Below are positions 27,341-36,415 of a stretch of DNA of 64,000 nt, piece by piece. Where the stretch lies: the NCBI RefSeq assembly GCF_900114255.1, contig NZ_FOSL01000001.1, positions 434,001-498,000 of the forward strand. Direction: 5' to 3'. The position numbers were made by a program, and so were the translations under genes. The DNA is from Neomesorhizobium albiziae (GTDB taxonomy: Bacteria > Pseudomonadota > Alphaproteobacteria > Rhizobiales > Rhizobiaceae). Positions within the stretch are counted from its first letter, which is position 1, and the number at the start of each line of letters is the position of its first letter. The notes beneath the pieces are model-generated. The model searched no databases. It had not been told where the DNA came from and worked only from the letters and a program-made list of their open reading frames with translations.

Positions 27341-28483
27341 CTACACCGACACCTTCTGCCTTTCAGCCTCAAACAGCGGCCGCACGCGGTGGCCTGCATT
27401 GAACAGGAAGAGCAGCAGGTTCGACCGGTTGACGATCTGTAGTCCAACGATCGCGGCAACGACCGCTAGTGCCGGCAGCATAAAGAAGGTGATCGGAAAC
27501 AGGTCGGAGCCGTAGTTGCCGAAGAAGCGCCGGAAGACAATGCCGCCAAAATTGAACAGGATGGCGTGGCTGCAGAACAGGAAGAAGGCATAGGGCTCGT
27601 ACCGGATGAAAGGCCCTGCAAACGGGGACTTGCGGATCAATTCGGTCAGCCGCCAGAAACCCGCCGCCACCGTCACCCGGAGCAACGTATCGAGGGTGAG
27701 CCTCAGCGTCTCGTCCATCTCGCCCAGGAGGATGCGCTCGATGCGGATGGTGAGGAATATGGCCACCATGACGACCAGCGCGAGCGTCAGCCAACCGGCC
27801 GCACGGTCGACGGCCTGCTCCCCGATGCCGGCGACGCGCAGCCACATGCCGAGCGCGAAGAACAGGATGAGCGACGGCCGCTGCAGGATATAGAGGTCCT
27901 CGCCAAACACTGCGAAGAGGACGAGTACGGCAAAGGTGAGCATGGCCGAACGCTTCAGACTCACATGAAGCAGCGGTGCGAACAGGCAGCAGACGAACAG
28001 GTCGCGCAGAAACCACAGCGGCACGTCTAGCGGCCATGCGGTCAGCGCGAAGAAGGCATTGGCGACGCCAAGCACAGTGGCATCGGGCATGTCCTGCCAT
28101 TTGCCGCTCAACAACCCATAAGCGACGAGCAGCATGAACATCAGGAGATTCCAGGCGACCAGCGGCACCACCAGCGTCTTCAGTTTGGAGACGACCAGCG
28201 GTTGCGAGCCAGCCTTAAGCAGGCTGGATACAACGAAATAACCGGAAACGATGGAGAGCAGCGAAACCGAGCTCAGGCCCACAATGCGCGTGAGGATGAA
28301 ATAGACGATGTCGAAGAAGCCGGTGTCCCGATCATAGACGTTTTCGGCTATGCCTGGCTGTATATGCACGAAGGTCATGAAGACGATGCACAGCGTCCGG
28401 GCAATCTTGATGCGCTCGGAAACTGCTGGTGGTACGGCGGCCAAAACTTTGGGTTTCGGCCCTGCTGGGAGGTGAATGGTCAA
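27341..28483 (-). CDS. Acyltransferase 3 family membrane protein
   Basis: 380 residues with about ten membrane helices. The family marks are RTLCIVFMTFVHIQPG with the conserved His near the N-terminus, LSIVSGYFVVSSLL, and PLWFLRDLFVCCLFAPLL with an Arg-Asp pair. These enzymes transfer acetyl or succinyl groups to sugars of surface polysaccharides, glucans or lipids. No glycosyltransferases are near, so the acceptor is unknown. It lies 164 bases upstream of the EttA start on the same strand. Confidence 0.85.
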   Translation of the reverse strand: MTIHLPAGPKPKVLAAVPPAVSERIKIARTLCIVFMTFVHIQPGIAENVYDRDTGFFDIVYFILTRIVGLSSVSLLSIVSGYFVVSSLLKAGSQPLVVSKLKTLVVPLVAWNLLMFMLLVAYGLLSGKWQDMPDATVLGVANAFFALTAWPLDVPLWFLRDLFVCCLFAPLLHVSLKRSAMLTFAVLVLFAVFGEDLYILQRPSLILFFALGMWLRVAGIGEQAVDRAAGWLTLALVVMVAIFLTIRIERILLGEMDETLRLTLDTLLRVTVAAGFWRLTELIRKSPFAGPFIRYEPYAFFLFCSHAILFNFGGIVFRRFFGNYGSDLFPITFFMLPALAVVAAIVGLQIVNRSNLLLFLFNAGHRVRPLFEAERQKVSV

Positions 28484-28791
28484 GATCGTCCCCGATTATC
28501 TGGCGCAGGCACCCGGGAGAGCGCGGGCGACTGGAATTTCATGATCATTGCCGCACTGGAGGCGTGCCGCGACCAACGCTTTTAGGACGCCTTCTAGGGA
28601 CCGGCGACGACGCAAGTGTGATTTTGAGGGAATTGGCTGTTCAAGAAATGCAACCCAGAGTAACACCTTGGGTCAAGGGAACACCCTGTCCGTTGGAAAC
28701 CATGGGATCGGGCATCACGGTTCTGGCGATATCACGCCGACTTGACGCTTTGCTCGTGCTGGCCAAGACTGCGCGCCGCAGGGGGAAAATC
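28484..28791. other. Divergent promoter region without a gene
   Basis: 308 bases between the divergent acyltransferase and lysophospholipase genes. I see a short inverted repeat (CCTTG-GGT-CAAGG, 28666-28678) and no supported reading frame; the long frame starting at 28429 is only an upstream extension of the lipase gene. Confidence 0.5.
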
Positions 28792-29724
28792 ATGCCATTC
28801 GACAGCCAGCCCGCGCATCCGTCGCCAACCGGAGCGTCACTCAACCTTTACACGCGTCGGGCCAAGGGAACGGCCCGCGGCGTCGTCCAGATCAATCACG
28901 GCCTTGCCGAACATGCCGCCCGCTACGCCCGCTTTGCCGACGCGCTGGCAGCCGAAGGTTTTCATACCTACGCCCACGATCATCGCGGCCACGGATACAC
29001 CAAAGCGCCGGATGCGCCGCAGGGCATGTTCGGCATGACCGAAGGCGCCGCCAAGGTGGTCGCCGACATCGACGCTCTGCATGATCTGATCGCTCATGAA
29101 AACCCCGGCCTGCCGGTCATTGCCTTTGGCCACTCCATGGGCGGCATCATCACCTTGAACTACGTTTTCAAGCATTCCGCGCGCATTCATGGCGCTGCGA
29201 TCTGGAACGCCAATTTTTCCGCCGGCCTGCTCGGCCGCCTCGCTCAATGCATCCTCGCCTGGGAGAAATTCCGCCTCGGCTCCGACGTACCGTCACGCGT
29301 GCTGCCGAAACTCACCTTCCAGGATTGGGCCAAAAAAATCCCGAACCGCCGCACCGACTTCGACTGGCTGTCGCACGATACTGCGGAGGTCGACAAATAC
29401 GTGGCCGACCCTTTGTGCGGCTGGGACGCCTCGGTATCGCTGTGGCGCGATCTGTTCGGCGTCATCTTCGCCGGCGCCGACGATGGCAATTTCTCTTCGG
29501 TGCGCAAGGACCTGCCGGTCAACCTTGCCGGCGGCGCCGACGACCCATCGACCTTCGGCGGCAAAGCGATCGAGGAGCTTGCCGCCCGCATGCACCGTGC
29601 GGGTTTTTCGAATCTGGTTTCAAAGGTTTACCCACAAACCCGTCACGAATCCCTCAACGAGTTGAACCGCGATGCGGTCACTGCCGATTTCATCGCCTGG
29701 GCCAAGAGCATTACTGCCGCATGA
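28792..29724 (+). CDS. Alpha/beta hydrolase, monoacylglycerol lipase/lysophospholipase type
   Basis: 310 residues from the ATG at 28792, which has AGGGGGAAAA just upstream. The Hydrolase_4 fold shows VVQINHGLAEHAARY with the oxyanion HG, HDHRGHGYT, the nucleophile elbow GHSMGG, and a late His in QTRHESLNE. There is no signal peptide, so the enzyme is cytoplasmic. The family cuts monoacylglycerols and lysophospholipids. The next gene starts 93 bases later but belongs to a separate pathway, so they are probably independent. Confidence 0.88.
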   Translation: MPFDSQPAHPSPTGASLNLYTRRAKGTARGVVQINHGLAEHAARYARFADALAAEGFHTYAHDHRGHGYTKAPDAPQGMFGMTEGAAKVVADIDALHDLIAHENPGLPVIAFGHSMGGIITLNYVFKHSARIHGAAIWNANFSAGLLGRLAQCILAWEKFRLGSDVPSRVLPKLTFQDWAKKIPNRRTDFDWLSHDTAEVDKYVADPLCGWDASVSLWRDLFGVIFAGADDGNFSSVRKDLPVNLAGGADDPSTFGGKAIEELAARMHRAGFSNLVSKVYPQTRHESLNELNRDAVTADFIAWAKSITAA

Positions 29725-29817
29725 TCCGCGCCAAACCGCTGGTCTCATTCAAGCCGCGTGACAGCGCCATGCGGTATTTGCTACGCACGGCCGCTGTCTC
29801 GAATACTGTGGTGTGAA

Positions 29818-30993
29818 ATGGCCGAACCTCCGCTGAAGGGCATCCGCGTTATCGAACTGGCTCGCATTCTGGCTGGCCCCTGGGCTGGCCAACTGCTCGC
29901 CGACCTTGGCGCCGACGTCATCAAGGTCGAGAACCCCGACGGCGGCGACGACACTCGCAAATGGGGACCGCCCTTCGTGGAGGGGCGAGACGGAGAGAAC
30001 CTTTCGGCCGCCTACTATCATTCCTGCAATCGCGGGAAGCGCTCTGTGGCGCTCGATTTTTCGACATCCGAGGGCGCCGCGACCGTGCGTAAGCTGGTCG
30101 CCACCGCCGACGTGCTGATCGAGAATTTCAAGCTCGGGGGGCTGAAAAAATACGGTCTCGACTACGAGACGCTGCACAAGATCAATCCGCGCCTCGTCTA
30201 TTGTTCGATCACCGGTTTCGGACAGGACGGCCCTTATGCGCCGCGGCCCGGCTACGATTTCATCATTCAGGGCATGGCCGGCATGATGTCGATCACCGGG
30301 GCCGCCGGTGGCGAACCGCAGAAGGCCGGCGTCGCGATCTCCGACATTTTCACCGGGCTCTATTCGGTCATCGCCATCCAAGCCGCATTGCGGCATGCGG
30401 AGACGACCGGCCAGGGCCAGTATATCGACATGGCGCTGTTCGACACACAGATCTCGGTGCTCGGCAATCAGAACCTCAACTATCTCGTCTCGGGAAAATC
30501 GCCGGTGCAGATGGGCAACGCTCATATGAACATTGCGCCTTACGAGGTGGTGCCGGTTCGCGATGGACACATCATCCTGGCGGTCGGCAATGACGGCCAG
30601 TTCCAGCGGTTCTGCCATGTCATCGACCTGAACGACCTTCCCGGCGACCCGGATTTCGCCACCAATGCGGCGCGTGTCGGCAATCGCGCCAAATTGCGCG
30701 CGGCAATCGTCGAGCGGCTGGCAAACTATGACAAGGCACCACTTCTAGCCAAACTGGAAACCGCCGGCGTGCCGGCCAGCCCCATCAACACGATCGGCGA
30801 GATGTTCGCCGACCCACAGGCGATCGCGCGCGGCATGCGCCTCGATCTCGATGACGGCCACGGCAACAAGCTGCCTTCCGTGCGAGCGCCGATGCTGATG
30901 TCTGAGACGCCGCCAGCCTATAACCGACCTTCGCCGCGGCTCGGCGAACATACGGACGAAATTCTAGCGGAACTGGAGAGACAGGGCGAATGA
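29818..30993 (+). CDS. CaiB/BaiF family CoA-transferase
   Basis: 391 residues from the ATG at 29818. The family III CoA-transferase marks are GIRVIELARILAGPWAGQLLADLGADVIKVE at the start, SVALDFSTSEG, LIENFKLGGL and the catalytic Asp in RPGYDFIIQGMAGMM, with the C-terminal domain around EMFADPQ. These enzymes pass CoA between carboxylic acids. The stop overlaps the next gene's start by four bases, so the two enzymes act together. By analogy with formyl-CoA transferase and oxalyl-CoA decarboxylase, this one could make the CoA thioester that the next enzyme decarboxylates. Confidence 0.9.
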   Translation: MAEPPLKGIRVIELARILAGPWAGQLLADLGADVIKVENPDGGDDTRKWGPPFVEGRDGENLSAAYYHSCNRGKRSVALDFSTSEGAATVRKLVATADVLIENFKLGGLKKYGLDYETLHKINPRLVYCSITGFGQDGPYAPRPGYDFIIQGMAGMMSITGAAGGEPQKAGVAISDIFTGLYSVIAIQAALRHAETTGQGQYIDMALFDTQISVLGNQNLNYLVSGKSPVQMGNAHMNIAPYEVVPVRDGHIILAVGNDGQFQRFCHVIDLNDLPGDPDFATNAARVGNRAKLRAAIVERLANYDKAPLLAKLETAGVPASPINTIGEMFADPQAIARGMRLDLDDGHGNKLPSVRAPMLMSETPPAYNRPSPRLGEHTDEILAELERQGE

Positions 30994-32642
30994 AGACCGG
31001 TGGAAAACTGATCGTCGAAGCGCTCGAGGCGAATGGCGTCGACCGCATCTACTGCGTGCCGGGGGAATCCTATCTCGCCGTTCTCGATGCACTGCACGAT
31101 TCCAACCGTATCAGCACCGTCGTCTGCCGCCAGGAAGGCGGCGCGGCGATGATGGCCGATTGCCACGGCCGCCTGACTGGCAAGCCCGGCATTTGCTTCG
31201 TCACCCGTGGTCCCGGCGCTACCAACGCATCGGCCGGCATCCACATCGCGATGCAGGATTCCACGCCCCTGATCATGTTTATCGGCCAGATCGCCGGCCA
31301 TGCGCGCGAGCGTGAAGCCTTCCAGGAAGTGAACTACAAGCGCTTCTTCGGCGATATCGCGAAGTGGGTGGTGGAGATCGATGACGCCTCGCGCATTCCA
31401 GAACTGGTCACCCGCGCTTTCGCCGTCGCCACCTCCGGCCGCCCCGGCCCGGTCGTCGTCTCGCTGCCTGAAGACATGCTGACCTCGCTGGCAGAAGCGC
31501 CCGACGCGCTGCCCTATACGCCGGTCGAAACCTCTCCGGGCGAAGCGGAAATGCACAAGCTTGCAGAGCTTCTCGGCAACGCCAGGCGGCCTTTCGTCAT
31601 TCTCGGCGGCTCGCGCTGGAGCGCTGCGGCGAAGTCACGGTTGGAAAGCATCGCGGAGACCTGGGCGCTACCTGTCGGCGTTTCGTTCCGCCGCCAGATG
31701 CTGTTCGATCACCTGCATCCCTGTTACGCCGGCGATGTCGGCATCGGTCCCAATCCCAAACTCGCCGCCTACATCAAGCAGGCCGACCTTGTGCTGCTGG
31801 TTGGCGGCCGTTTCGGCGAGATGCCGTCTTCGGACTATACCTTGCTGAAGAGCCCCTACCCGGACCAAACGCTGGTGCATGTGCATGCCGACGCCAATGA
31901 ACTTGGCCGTGTGTATCGACCTGCGCTCGCAATCAATGCCTCGCCGGAAGCATTTACCGCTGCCTTCGCCAGGCTGAAGCCAACAGCAACGCCGGTATGG
32001 GCCGACGAGACCGAGCGGCTGCACGGCTTTTACCGCGCATGGTCGACGCCGCCGGAGACCGGCCCCGGCGCGGTGCAGATGGGGCCGATCATGGCCCACC
32101 TGGAAAAAGTGTTGCCTGACGACGCCATCATGACCAACGGCGCCGGCAATTACGCCACATGGCTGCATCGCTTCCATCGTTTTCGCCGCTTCGCCACGCA
32201 GGCAGCGCCAACGTCCGGCTCAATGGGCTACGGCACGCCGGGCGCAGTCGCTGCCAAGGGGCTGTTTCCCGAGCGCGAGGTGATCGCGTTCGCCGGCGAC
32301 GGCTGCTTCATGATGAACGGACAGGAATTCGCCACGGCGGTGCAGTACGACCTGCCGATCATTGTGATTGTCGTCAACAACGGCATCTACGGCACTATCC
32401 GCATGCACCAGGAGCGGGATTACCCCGGCCGTGTTTCGGGAACCGATCTGAAAAATCCGGACTTCGCCGCCCTCGCCCGCGCCTATGGCGGCCATGGTGA
32501 GACCGTGGAAACAACGGACGATTTCGCGCCGGCCTTCGAGCGGGCGCGCACCAGCCGCAAGCCATCGATCATCGAGATCAAGCTTGATCCCGAGGCGATC
32601 ACGCCGACACGCACCCTGACCGATATCAGGGAGAAGAAGTGA
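30990..32642 (+). CDS. Thiamine-diphosphate enzyme, acetolactate-synthase/oxalyl-CoA-decarboxylase type
   Basis: 550 residues with the three domains of this superfamily. The catalytic Glu is in VVCRQEGGAAMMAD; the ThDP-binding motif is GDGCFMMNGQEFATA, ending in NN 26 residues later. The reaction is not certain: the family includes acetolactate synthase, oxalyl-CoA decarboxylase, 2-hydroxyacyl-CoA lyase and phenylpyruvate or benzoylformate decarboxylase. No small regulatory IlvN subunit is present, which speaks against amino-acid synthesis. Its coupling to a CoA-transferase and a PaaX-type regulator points to breakdown of a CoA-linked acid. Confidence 0.82.
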   Translation: MKTGGKLIVEALEANGVDRIYCVPGESYLAVLDALHDSNRISTVVCRQEGGAAMMADCHGRLTGKPGICFVTRGPGATNASAGIHIAMQDSTPLIMFIGQIAGHAREREAFQEVNYKRFFGDIAKWVVEIDDASRIPELVTRAFAVATSGRPGPVVVSLPEDMLTSLAEAPDALPYTPVETSPGEAEMHKLAELLGNARRPFVILGGSRWSAAAKSRLESIAETWALPVGVSFRRQMLFDHLHPCYAGDVGIGPNPKLAAYIKQADLVLLVGGRFGEMPSSDYTLLKSPYPDQTLVHVHADANELGRVYRPALAINASPEAFTAAFARLKPTATPVWADETERLHGFYRAWSTPPETGPGAVQMGPIMAHLEKVLPDDAIMTNGAGNYATWLHRFHRFRRFATQAAPTSGSMGYGTPGAVAAKGLFPEREVIAFAGDGCFMMNGQEFATAVQYDLPIIVIVVNNGIYGTIRMHQERDYPGRVSGTDLKNPDFAALARAYGGHGETVETTDDFAPAFERARTSRKPSIIEIKLDPEAITPTRTLTDIREKK

Positions 32643-32661
32643 GTTTCTGGCCCAGTTGTCC

Positions 32662-33522
32662 ATGACCCCGGCCCTCGACCAGTTCATCTCTCGCCTGCAT
32701 AAGCGGGGGCGGTTGCGTGTCTGGTCCCTTGTGATCACCATTTTTGGCGACGCGATCGTGCCGCGCGGTGGCCAGGTTCCGCTGACCGTCCTGCAAGAGA
32801 TAATGGCGCGGCTACGGGTTGAGCCAGGTGCTTTGCGCACCGCGCTATCGCGGCTTGCCGCGGACCAGTGGGTGGTCCGCGAAAAGGATGGCCGCAACAG
32901 CCTCTACGCACTCGACATTCACGGCCACCGTGCTTTCGATCTGGCCACCCGCCGCATCTATGCGGCCGGTCCGCCGTCTTGGGACGGCACTTGGACTGTT
33001 GCCGTTTCACCGCCCGGCAACGGCAAGGTAGGTGACCGCGCGGCAGCGCTTGCTAATGCGGGTTTCGTGGAGGCCGGCGACGGCACCTGGCTGCGCCCGG
33101 AAACGGCGCAATCGCCAGAGGCAGGAGCCACGCTGGCAGGAATGCTGGTGTTCCGGCAACAGCCGCTGCAGACGCCAGCGGCAGCCGCCAGTTTCTGGAG
33201 GCTGGAAGAAACCGCACACGCCTACGAAACCTTCAGCGCAGCTATTGCGCCACTTGCCAACGCCATGGAAAAGGGCCACATCACGCCGCTTGAAGCGATC
33301 GTCTCCCGCATCCTGCTCATCCACGACTGGCGCCGCATCGTGCTGCACGATCCGGGACTCCCGGCTGCGCTTCTTCCCAGCGACTGGCCAGGCGACAGCG
33401 CCCGGCAAACCGCGTGTGACCTATACACCAGGCTTGCCGAACCGAGCGAACAATGGCTGGACGAAGCCGGCTTGCCGCCGCTCCTCGATCCACAAAAGTT
33501 CGCCGGCCGGTTCGGGGCCTAG
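32662..33522 (+). CDS. PaaX-family transcriptional regulator
   Basis: 286 residues from the ATG at 32662; a TTG two codons upstream is possible. The N-terminal winged helix contains RVWSLVITIFGDAIVPRGG and EPGALRTALSRLAADQWV, the PaaX signature, and the C-terminal part has ISRILLIHDWRRIVLHDPGLPAALLP. PaaX represses phenylacetate genes and is released by phenylacetyl-CoA. It starts 19 bases after the ThDP gene on the same strand. Genes for a paaI thioesterase and a paaK ligase lie 1.1 kb downstream, so an aryl-acetyl-CoA ligand is plausible. Confidence 0.88.
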   Translation: MTPALDQFISRLHKRGRLRVWSLVITIFGDAIVPRGGQVPLTVLQEIMARLRVEPGALRTALSRLAADQWVVREKDGRNSLYALDIHGHRAFDLATRRIYAAGPPSWDGTWTVAVSPPGNGKVGDRAAALANAGFVEAGDGTWLRPETAQSPEAGATLAGMLVFRQQPLQTPAAAASFWRLEETAHAYETFSAAIAPLANAMEKGHITPLEAIVSRILLIHDWRRIVLHDPGLPAALLPSDWPGDSARQTACDLYTRLAEPSEQWLDEAGLPPLLDPQKFAGRFGA

Positions 33523-33663
33523 CACGAACTGGACTGACCTCCGCGAGAGGCCTGCTACGAAAGCCTTGCTCTTCTGCTCGGCCTAAAAGTTGAGTACTCT
33601 ACACCGGAATCCGTCGATCAACGATGCAGGCGCTGCGTCGTTGGTAAGGAGAAGGAGAAAGCC

Positions 33664-33921
33664 ATGCGCGCTTCACTCATCGTGGCGATGACGGTGTTGG
33701 TGCTCGCCGCCGGCTGCAAGACGATGACGCCCCAGGAACGCCGCGCCGCCGACGAAGCGACCTGCAAATCCTACGGTTTCCGGAAAGGCAGCGATGCCTT
33801 CGCATCCTGCCTGCTGCAGCTCGACCTCGACCGCCGCGCCACGCGACGCGCCGCACTTTATTCCGACCCGTTCTACGATCAGCCGTGGGTCATCTACCCA
33901 CCTGTCGTCGTGAGACCTTGA
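33664..33921 (+). CDS. Small lipoprotein of unknown function
   Basis: 85 residues; a strong AAGGAGAAGGAGAAA ribosome site precedes the ATG. The signal sequence ends in the lipobox LAAGC, so the mature protein of about 67 residues is lipidated. Two more cysteines flank a CKSYGFRKGSDAFASC stretch, a pattern I recall from small rhizobial lipoproteins. The C-terminus is rich in Tyr and Pro. No function is known. It converges with the thioesterase gene, ten bases apart. Confidence 0.8.
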   Translation: MRASLIVAMTVLVLAAGCKTMTPQERRAADEATCKSYGFRKGSDAFASCLLQLDLDRRATRRAALYSDPFYDQPWVIYPPVVVRP

Positions 33922-33931
33922 GAAGCCGGGA

Positions 33932-34351
33932 TCAGTCCTCGAGATAGCTGAACGCCATCGTCGCCGAGACAGCGACACGCGGATCCTCCTGGGCGCGCAT
34001 CTCGGCCCGCGTGAACGCCATGCGTTTGCCATTGGATAGCACATCGACGCGGATCCGTATCTCGCCTGGAGGCAGAGGTCGGATGAAATGCGTGGTCAGG
34101 TCGACCGTCGTGCAGACACGGAAGCGTCCGTTTAGGGCCGACAGCGTCACCACCGATGCTGTGTCGGCAGCCGCAGCGGTCGCCTGCCCACAGACCACAC
34201 CCCCGACATGCACCAGTTTTCGGTTTTCAGGCAGATGGAAATCGCCACCCGTCGCGTCAAACGCTACCGGCTTCAGCCCGAGATCGACGATCCATGGCGC
34301 AAAAATCCGACCGATCAGGTCCTCTGCTTCCTTCACCCCGAATTCCGCCAT
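33932..34351 (-). CDS. PaaI-family (hotdog) thioesterase
   Basis: 139 residues with the hotdog fold. Recognisable pieces are LVHVGGVVCGQATAAAADTASVV, in which GG and the D of the helix form the active site, and VDLTTHFIRPLPPGEIRIRV. The family hydrolyses acyl-CoA or aryl-CoA thioesters. It differs from the second thioesterase gene nearby and is in the opposite direction, so it is probably a separate unit. The substrate is unknown. Confidence 0.85.
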   Translation of the reverse strand: MAEFGVKEAEDLIGRIFAPWIVDLGLKPVAFDATGGDFHLPENRKLVHVGGVVCGQATAAAADTASVVTLSALNGRFRVCTTVDLTTHFIRPLPPGEIRIRVDVLSNGKRMAFTRAEMRAQEDPRVAVSATMAFSYLED

Positions 34352-34411
34352 GCTGCCCTCGCTCTTGCGTTACAAAAACCTGTAATGTTAAGTTTTTTTG
34401 TTACCTATTAA

Positions 34412-34654
34412 AACGGCTCAAGCAAGCCATCCAGCCACGGAAGGGATCGGATATACAGCCAGGTCGACCCGCGCAACGTTGATGGCATATCCTGTGTGGC
34501 CGGCGAAATGATTGACGAGATCGCCGTCGCGCTGAAATCGCTGGGATCGACAAGGAAAGAATCCGCTGATGGGGAGATCGAGGCTGGGGTCACGTTGGCT
34601 TGCCAGTAGAGGCCGATCAGCGGAAAACTGCTGCTGGATTTCGACACTACATAG
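34412..34654 (+). pseudogene. Possible eroded coding remnant
   Basis: In the 311-base gap between the two divergent hotdog genes, the frame from 34412 reads protein-like (VDPRNVDGISCVAGEMIDE, then EIAVALKSLGSTRKESADG) up to a TAG at 34607-34609, and the same frame continues to about 34654 (RPISGKLLLDFDTT). No start with a ribosome site is seen. It may be a dead gene end or chance; the promoter of paaI must also lie here. Confidence 0.25.
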
Positions 34655-34662
34655 AGGGAACG

Positions 34663-35103
34663 ATGACCGAGGAAGAAATCGCGCGGAGAAGCGCTGACGC
34701 AATGTGGGCGCGCGACGATGCTTCGAAATGGTTGGGCGCAAATCTCGATTTCGTCGGTCCCGGAACCGCATCGGTGTCGATGACGGTGGAAAAGCACCAT
34801 ACCAATGGCCACGATATCTGCCATGGCGGGTTCATCTTCACCCTTGCGGACTCGGCCTTCGCCTTCGCCTGCAACTCCTACAACCAGATCGCGGTGGCAC
34901 AGCACAACACGATCAGTTTCATCGCGCCGGGTGCGCTCGGCGACCGGCTGACGGCCGATGCGCGCGAAATCTCGCGTACAGGACGCTCGGGGCTCTATGA
35001 TGTGCGGGTGACCAACCAGGATGGCCGCCTGATCGCCGAATTCAGAGGTGCCTCGCGCGTCATCAAGGGCGTCCATTTCGAAGACGCCGCCACGGGAGGA
35101 TAA
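34663..35103 (+). CDS. paaI: Hydroxyphenylacetyl-CoA thioesterase PaaI
   Basis: 146 residues from the ATG at 34663 (upstream AGAGGGAA). The line NGHDICHGGFIFTLADSAFA is the PaaI active-site signature with the catalytic Asp and HGG. PaaI hydrolyses hydroxylated phenylacetyl-CoA dead-end products and frees CoA. The paaK gene starts one base after its stop codon. In the full paa operon it accompanies the ring epoxidase paaABCDE, which is absent from this window. Confidence 0.9.
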   Translation: MTEEEIARRSADAMWARDDASKWLGANLDFVGPGTASVSMTVEKHHTNGHDICHGGFIFTLADSAFAFACNSYNQIAVAQHNTISFIAPGALGDRLTADAREISRTGRSGLYDVRVTNQDGRLIAEFRGASRVIKGVHFEDAATGG

Positions 35104-35104
35104 C

Positions 35105-36415
35105 ATGAGGGATCTGGCGCCTGCCAAAAAAGATCTCGACCCGATCGAGATCGCCTCACGCGACGAGATCGCGGCTCTGCAATTGTCGCGGCTGAAATGG
35201 TCGCTCGGTCATGCCTATGCGAACGTTCCGCACTACAAGAAGAGTTTCGACAAGGCCGACATCCATCCCGGCGATCTGAAAAGCCTCTCCGATCTGAAAA
35301 ACTTCCCGTTCACGGTGAAATCCGACCTGCGCGACAACTATCCGTTTGGCATGTTTGCGGTTCCCCGCGAAAAGGTCGCCCGCATCCATGCGTCGTCCGG
35401 CACCACCGGCAAACCCACTGTCGTTGGCTACACCAAGCATGATCTCGACGTCTGGGCCGATTGCATGGCGCGTTCGATGCGCGCCGCAGGCACGCGGCCC
35501 GGCGACATCGTCCATGTCGCATACGGCTACGGCCTCTTCACCGGCGGGCTTGGCGCCCATTACGGCGCCGAGCGGCTTGGCTGCACCGTGGTGCCGGTAT
35601 CGGGAGGCATGACCACTCGGCAAGTCACGTTGATCGAGGACTTCAAGGCGACCACCATCATGGTGACGCCGTCCTATATGCTGTCGATCCTCGACGAATA
35701 CCGCGCTCAGGGGCTCGACCCGCGCGAAAGCCCGCTGCAGGTCGGTATTTTCGGCGCGGAGCCCTGGACTAACGCCATGCGCGCCGAGATCGAGCAGGCC
35801 TTCGACATGCACGCCGTCGACATTTACGGCCTGTCGGAGGTGATAGGGCCGGGCGTCGCCAACGAATGTGTAGAGACAAAGGACGGTCTGCATATCTGGG
35901 AGGATCATTTCTATCCCGAGATCATCAACCCGCAGACAGGAGAACCAGTGGCCGACGGCGAGATGGGCGAACTGGTGTTCACCTCGCTTTCCAAGGAAGC
36001 GTTTCCGATCGTTCGCTACCGCACCCGCGACCTGACCCGGCTGCTGCCCGGCACGGCGCGCTCCATGCGACGTATGGAAAAGATCACCGGGCGTTCCGAC
36101 GACATGATGATCCTGCGCGGCGTCAACGTCTTCCCGACGCAGATTGAAGAGCAGATCCTGAAGGTGAAAAGCCTGGCGCCGCATTTCCAGATCGAGCTGT
36201 GGCGCGACGGCAGGCTGGACTGCATGACCGTTCATGTGGAAGCCGCTCCCGGCCAAGCTTCCGGCGACCAGCGCAAGGCAGCGGCGAGCGCCTTGCAGGA
36301 ACGCATCAAGGAGGTCGTCGGCGTGACAGTGATCGTCGATGTGACCGAGCCCGAAAAGGTTGCGCGCAGCCAGGGCAAGGCGCAGCGCATCGTCGACAAC
36401 CGGCCCAAGGCCTGA
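35105..36415 (+). CDS. paaK: Phenylacetate-CoA ligase PaaK
   Basis: 436 residues, the usual PaaK length, from the ATG at 35105 with GGGAGGATAAC before it. The adenylate-forming fold shows ARIHASSGTTGKPTVVGYT (P-loop), VDIYGLSEVIGPGV and the late YRTRDL and RSDDMMILRGVNVFPTQIE blocks. PaaK makes phenylacetyl-CoA from phenylacetate, CoA and ATP. It is coupled at both ends: one base after paaI, and overlapping the P450 start by one base. Without paaABCDE in view, it may serve another arylacetate route. Confidence 0.93.
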   Translation: MRDLAPAKKDLDPIEIASRDEIAALQLSRLKWSLGHAYANVPHYKKSFDKADIHPGDLKSLSDLKNFPFTVKSDLRDNYPFGMFAVPREKVARIHASSGTTGKPTVVGYTKHDLDVWADCMARSMRAAGTRPGDIVHVAYGYGLFTGGLGAHYGAERLGCTVVPVSGGMTTRQVTLIEDFKATTIMVTPSYMLSILDEYRAQGLDPRESPLQVGIFGAEPWTNAMRAEIEQAFDMHAVDIYGLSEVIGPGVANECVETKDGLHIWEDHFYPEIINPQTGEPVADGEMGELVFTSLSKEAFPIVRYRTRDLTRLLPGTARSMRRMEKITGRSDDMMILRGVNVFPTQIEEQILKVKSLAPHFQIELWRDGRLDCMTVHVEAAPGQASGDQRKAAASALQERIKEVVGVTVIVDVTEPEKVARSQGKAQRIVDNRPKA

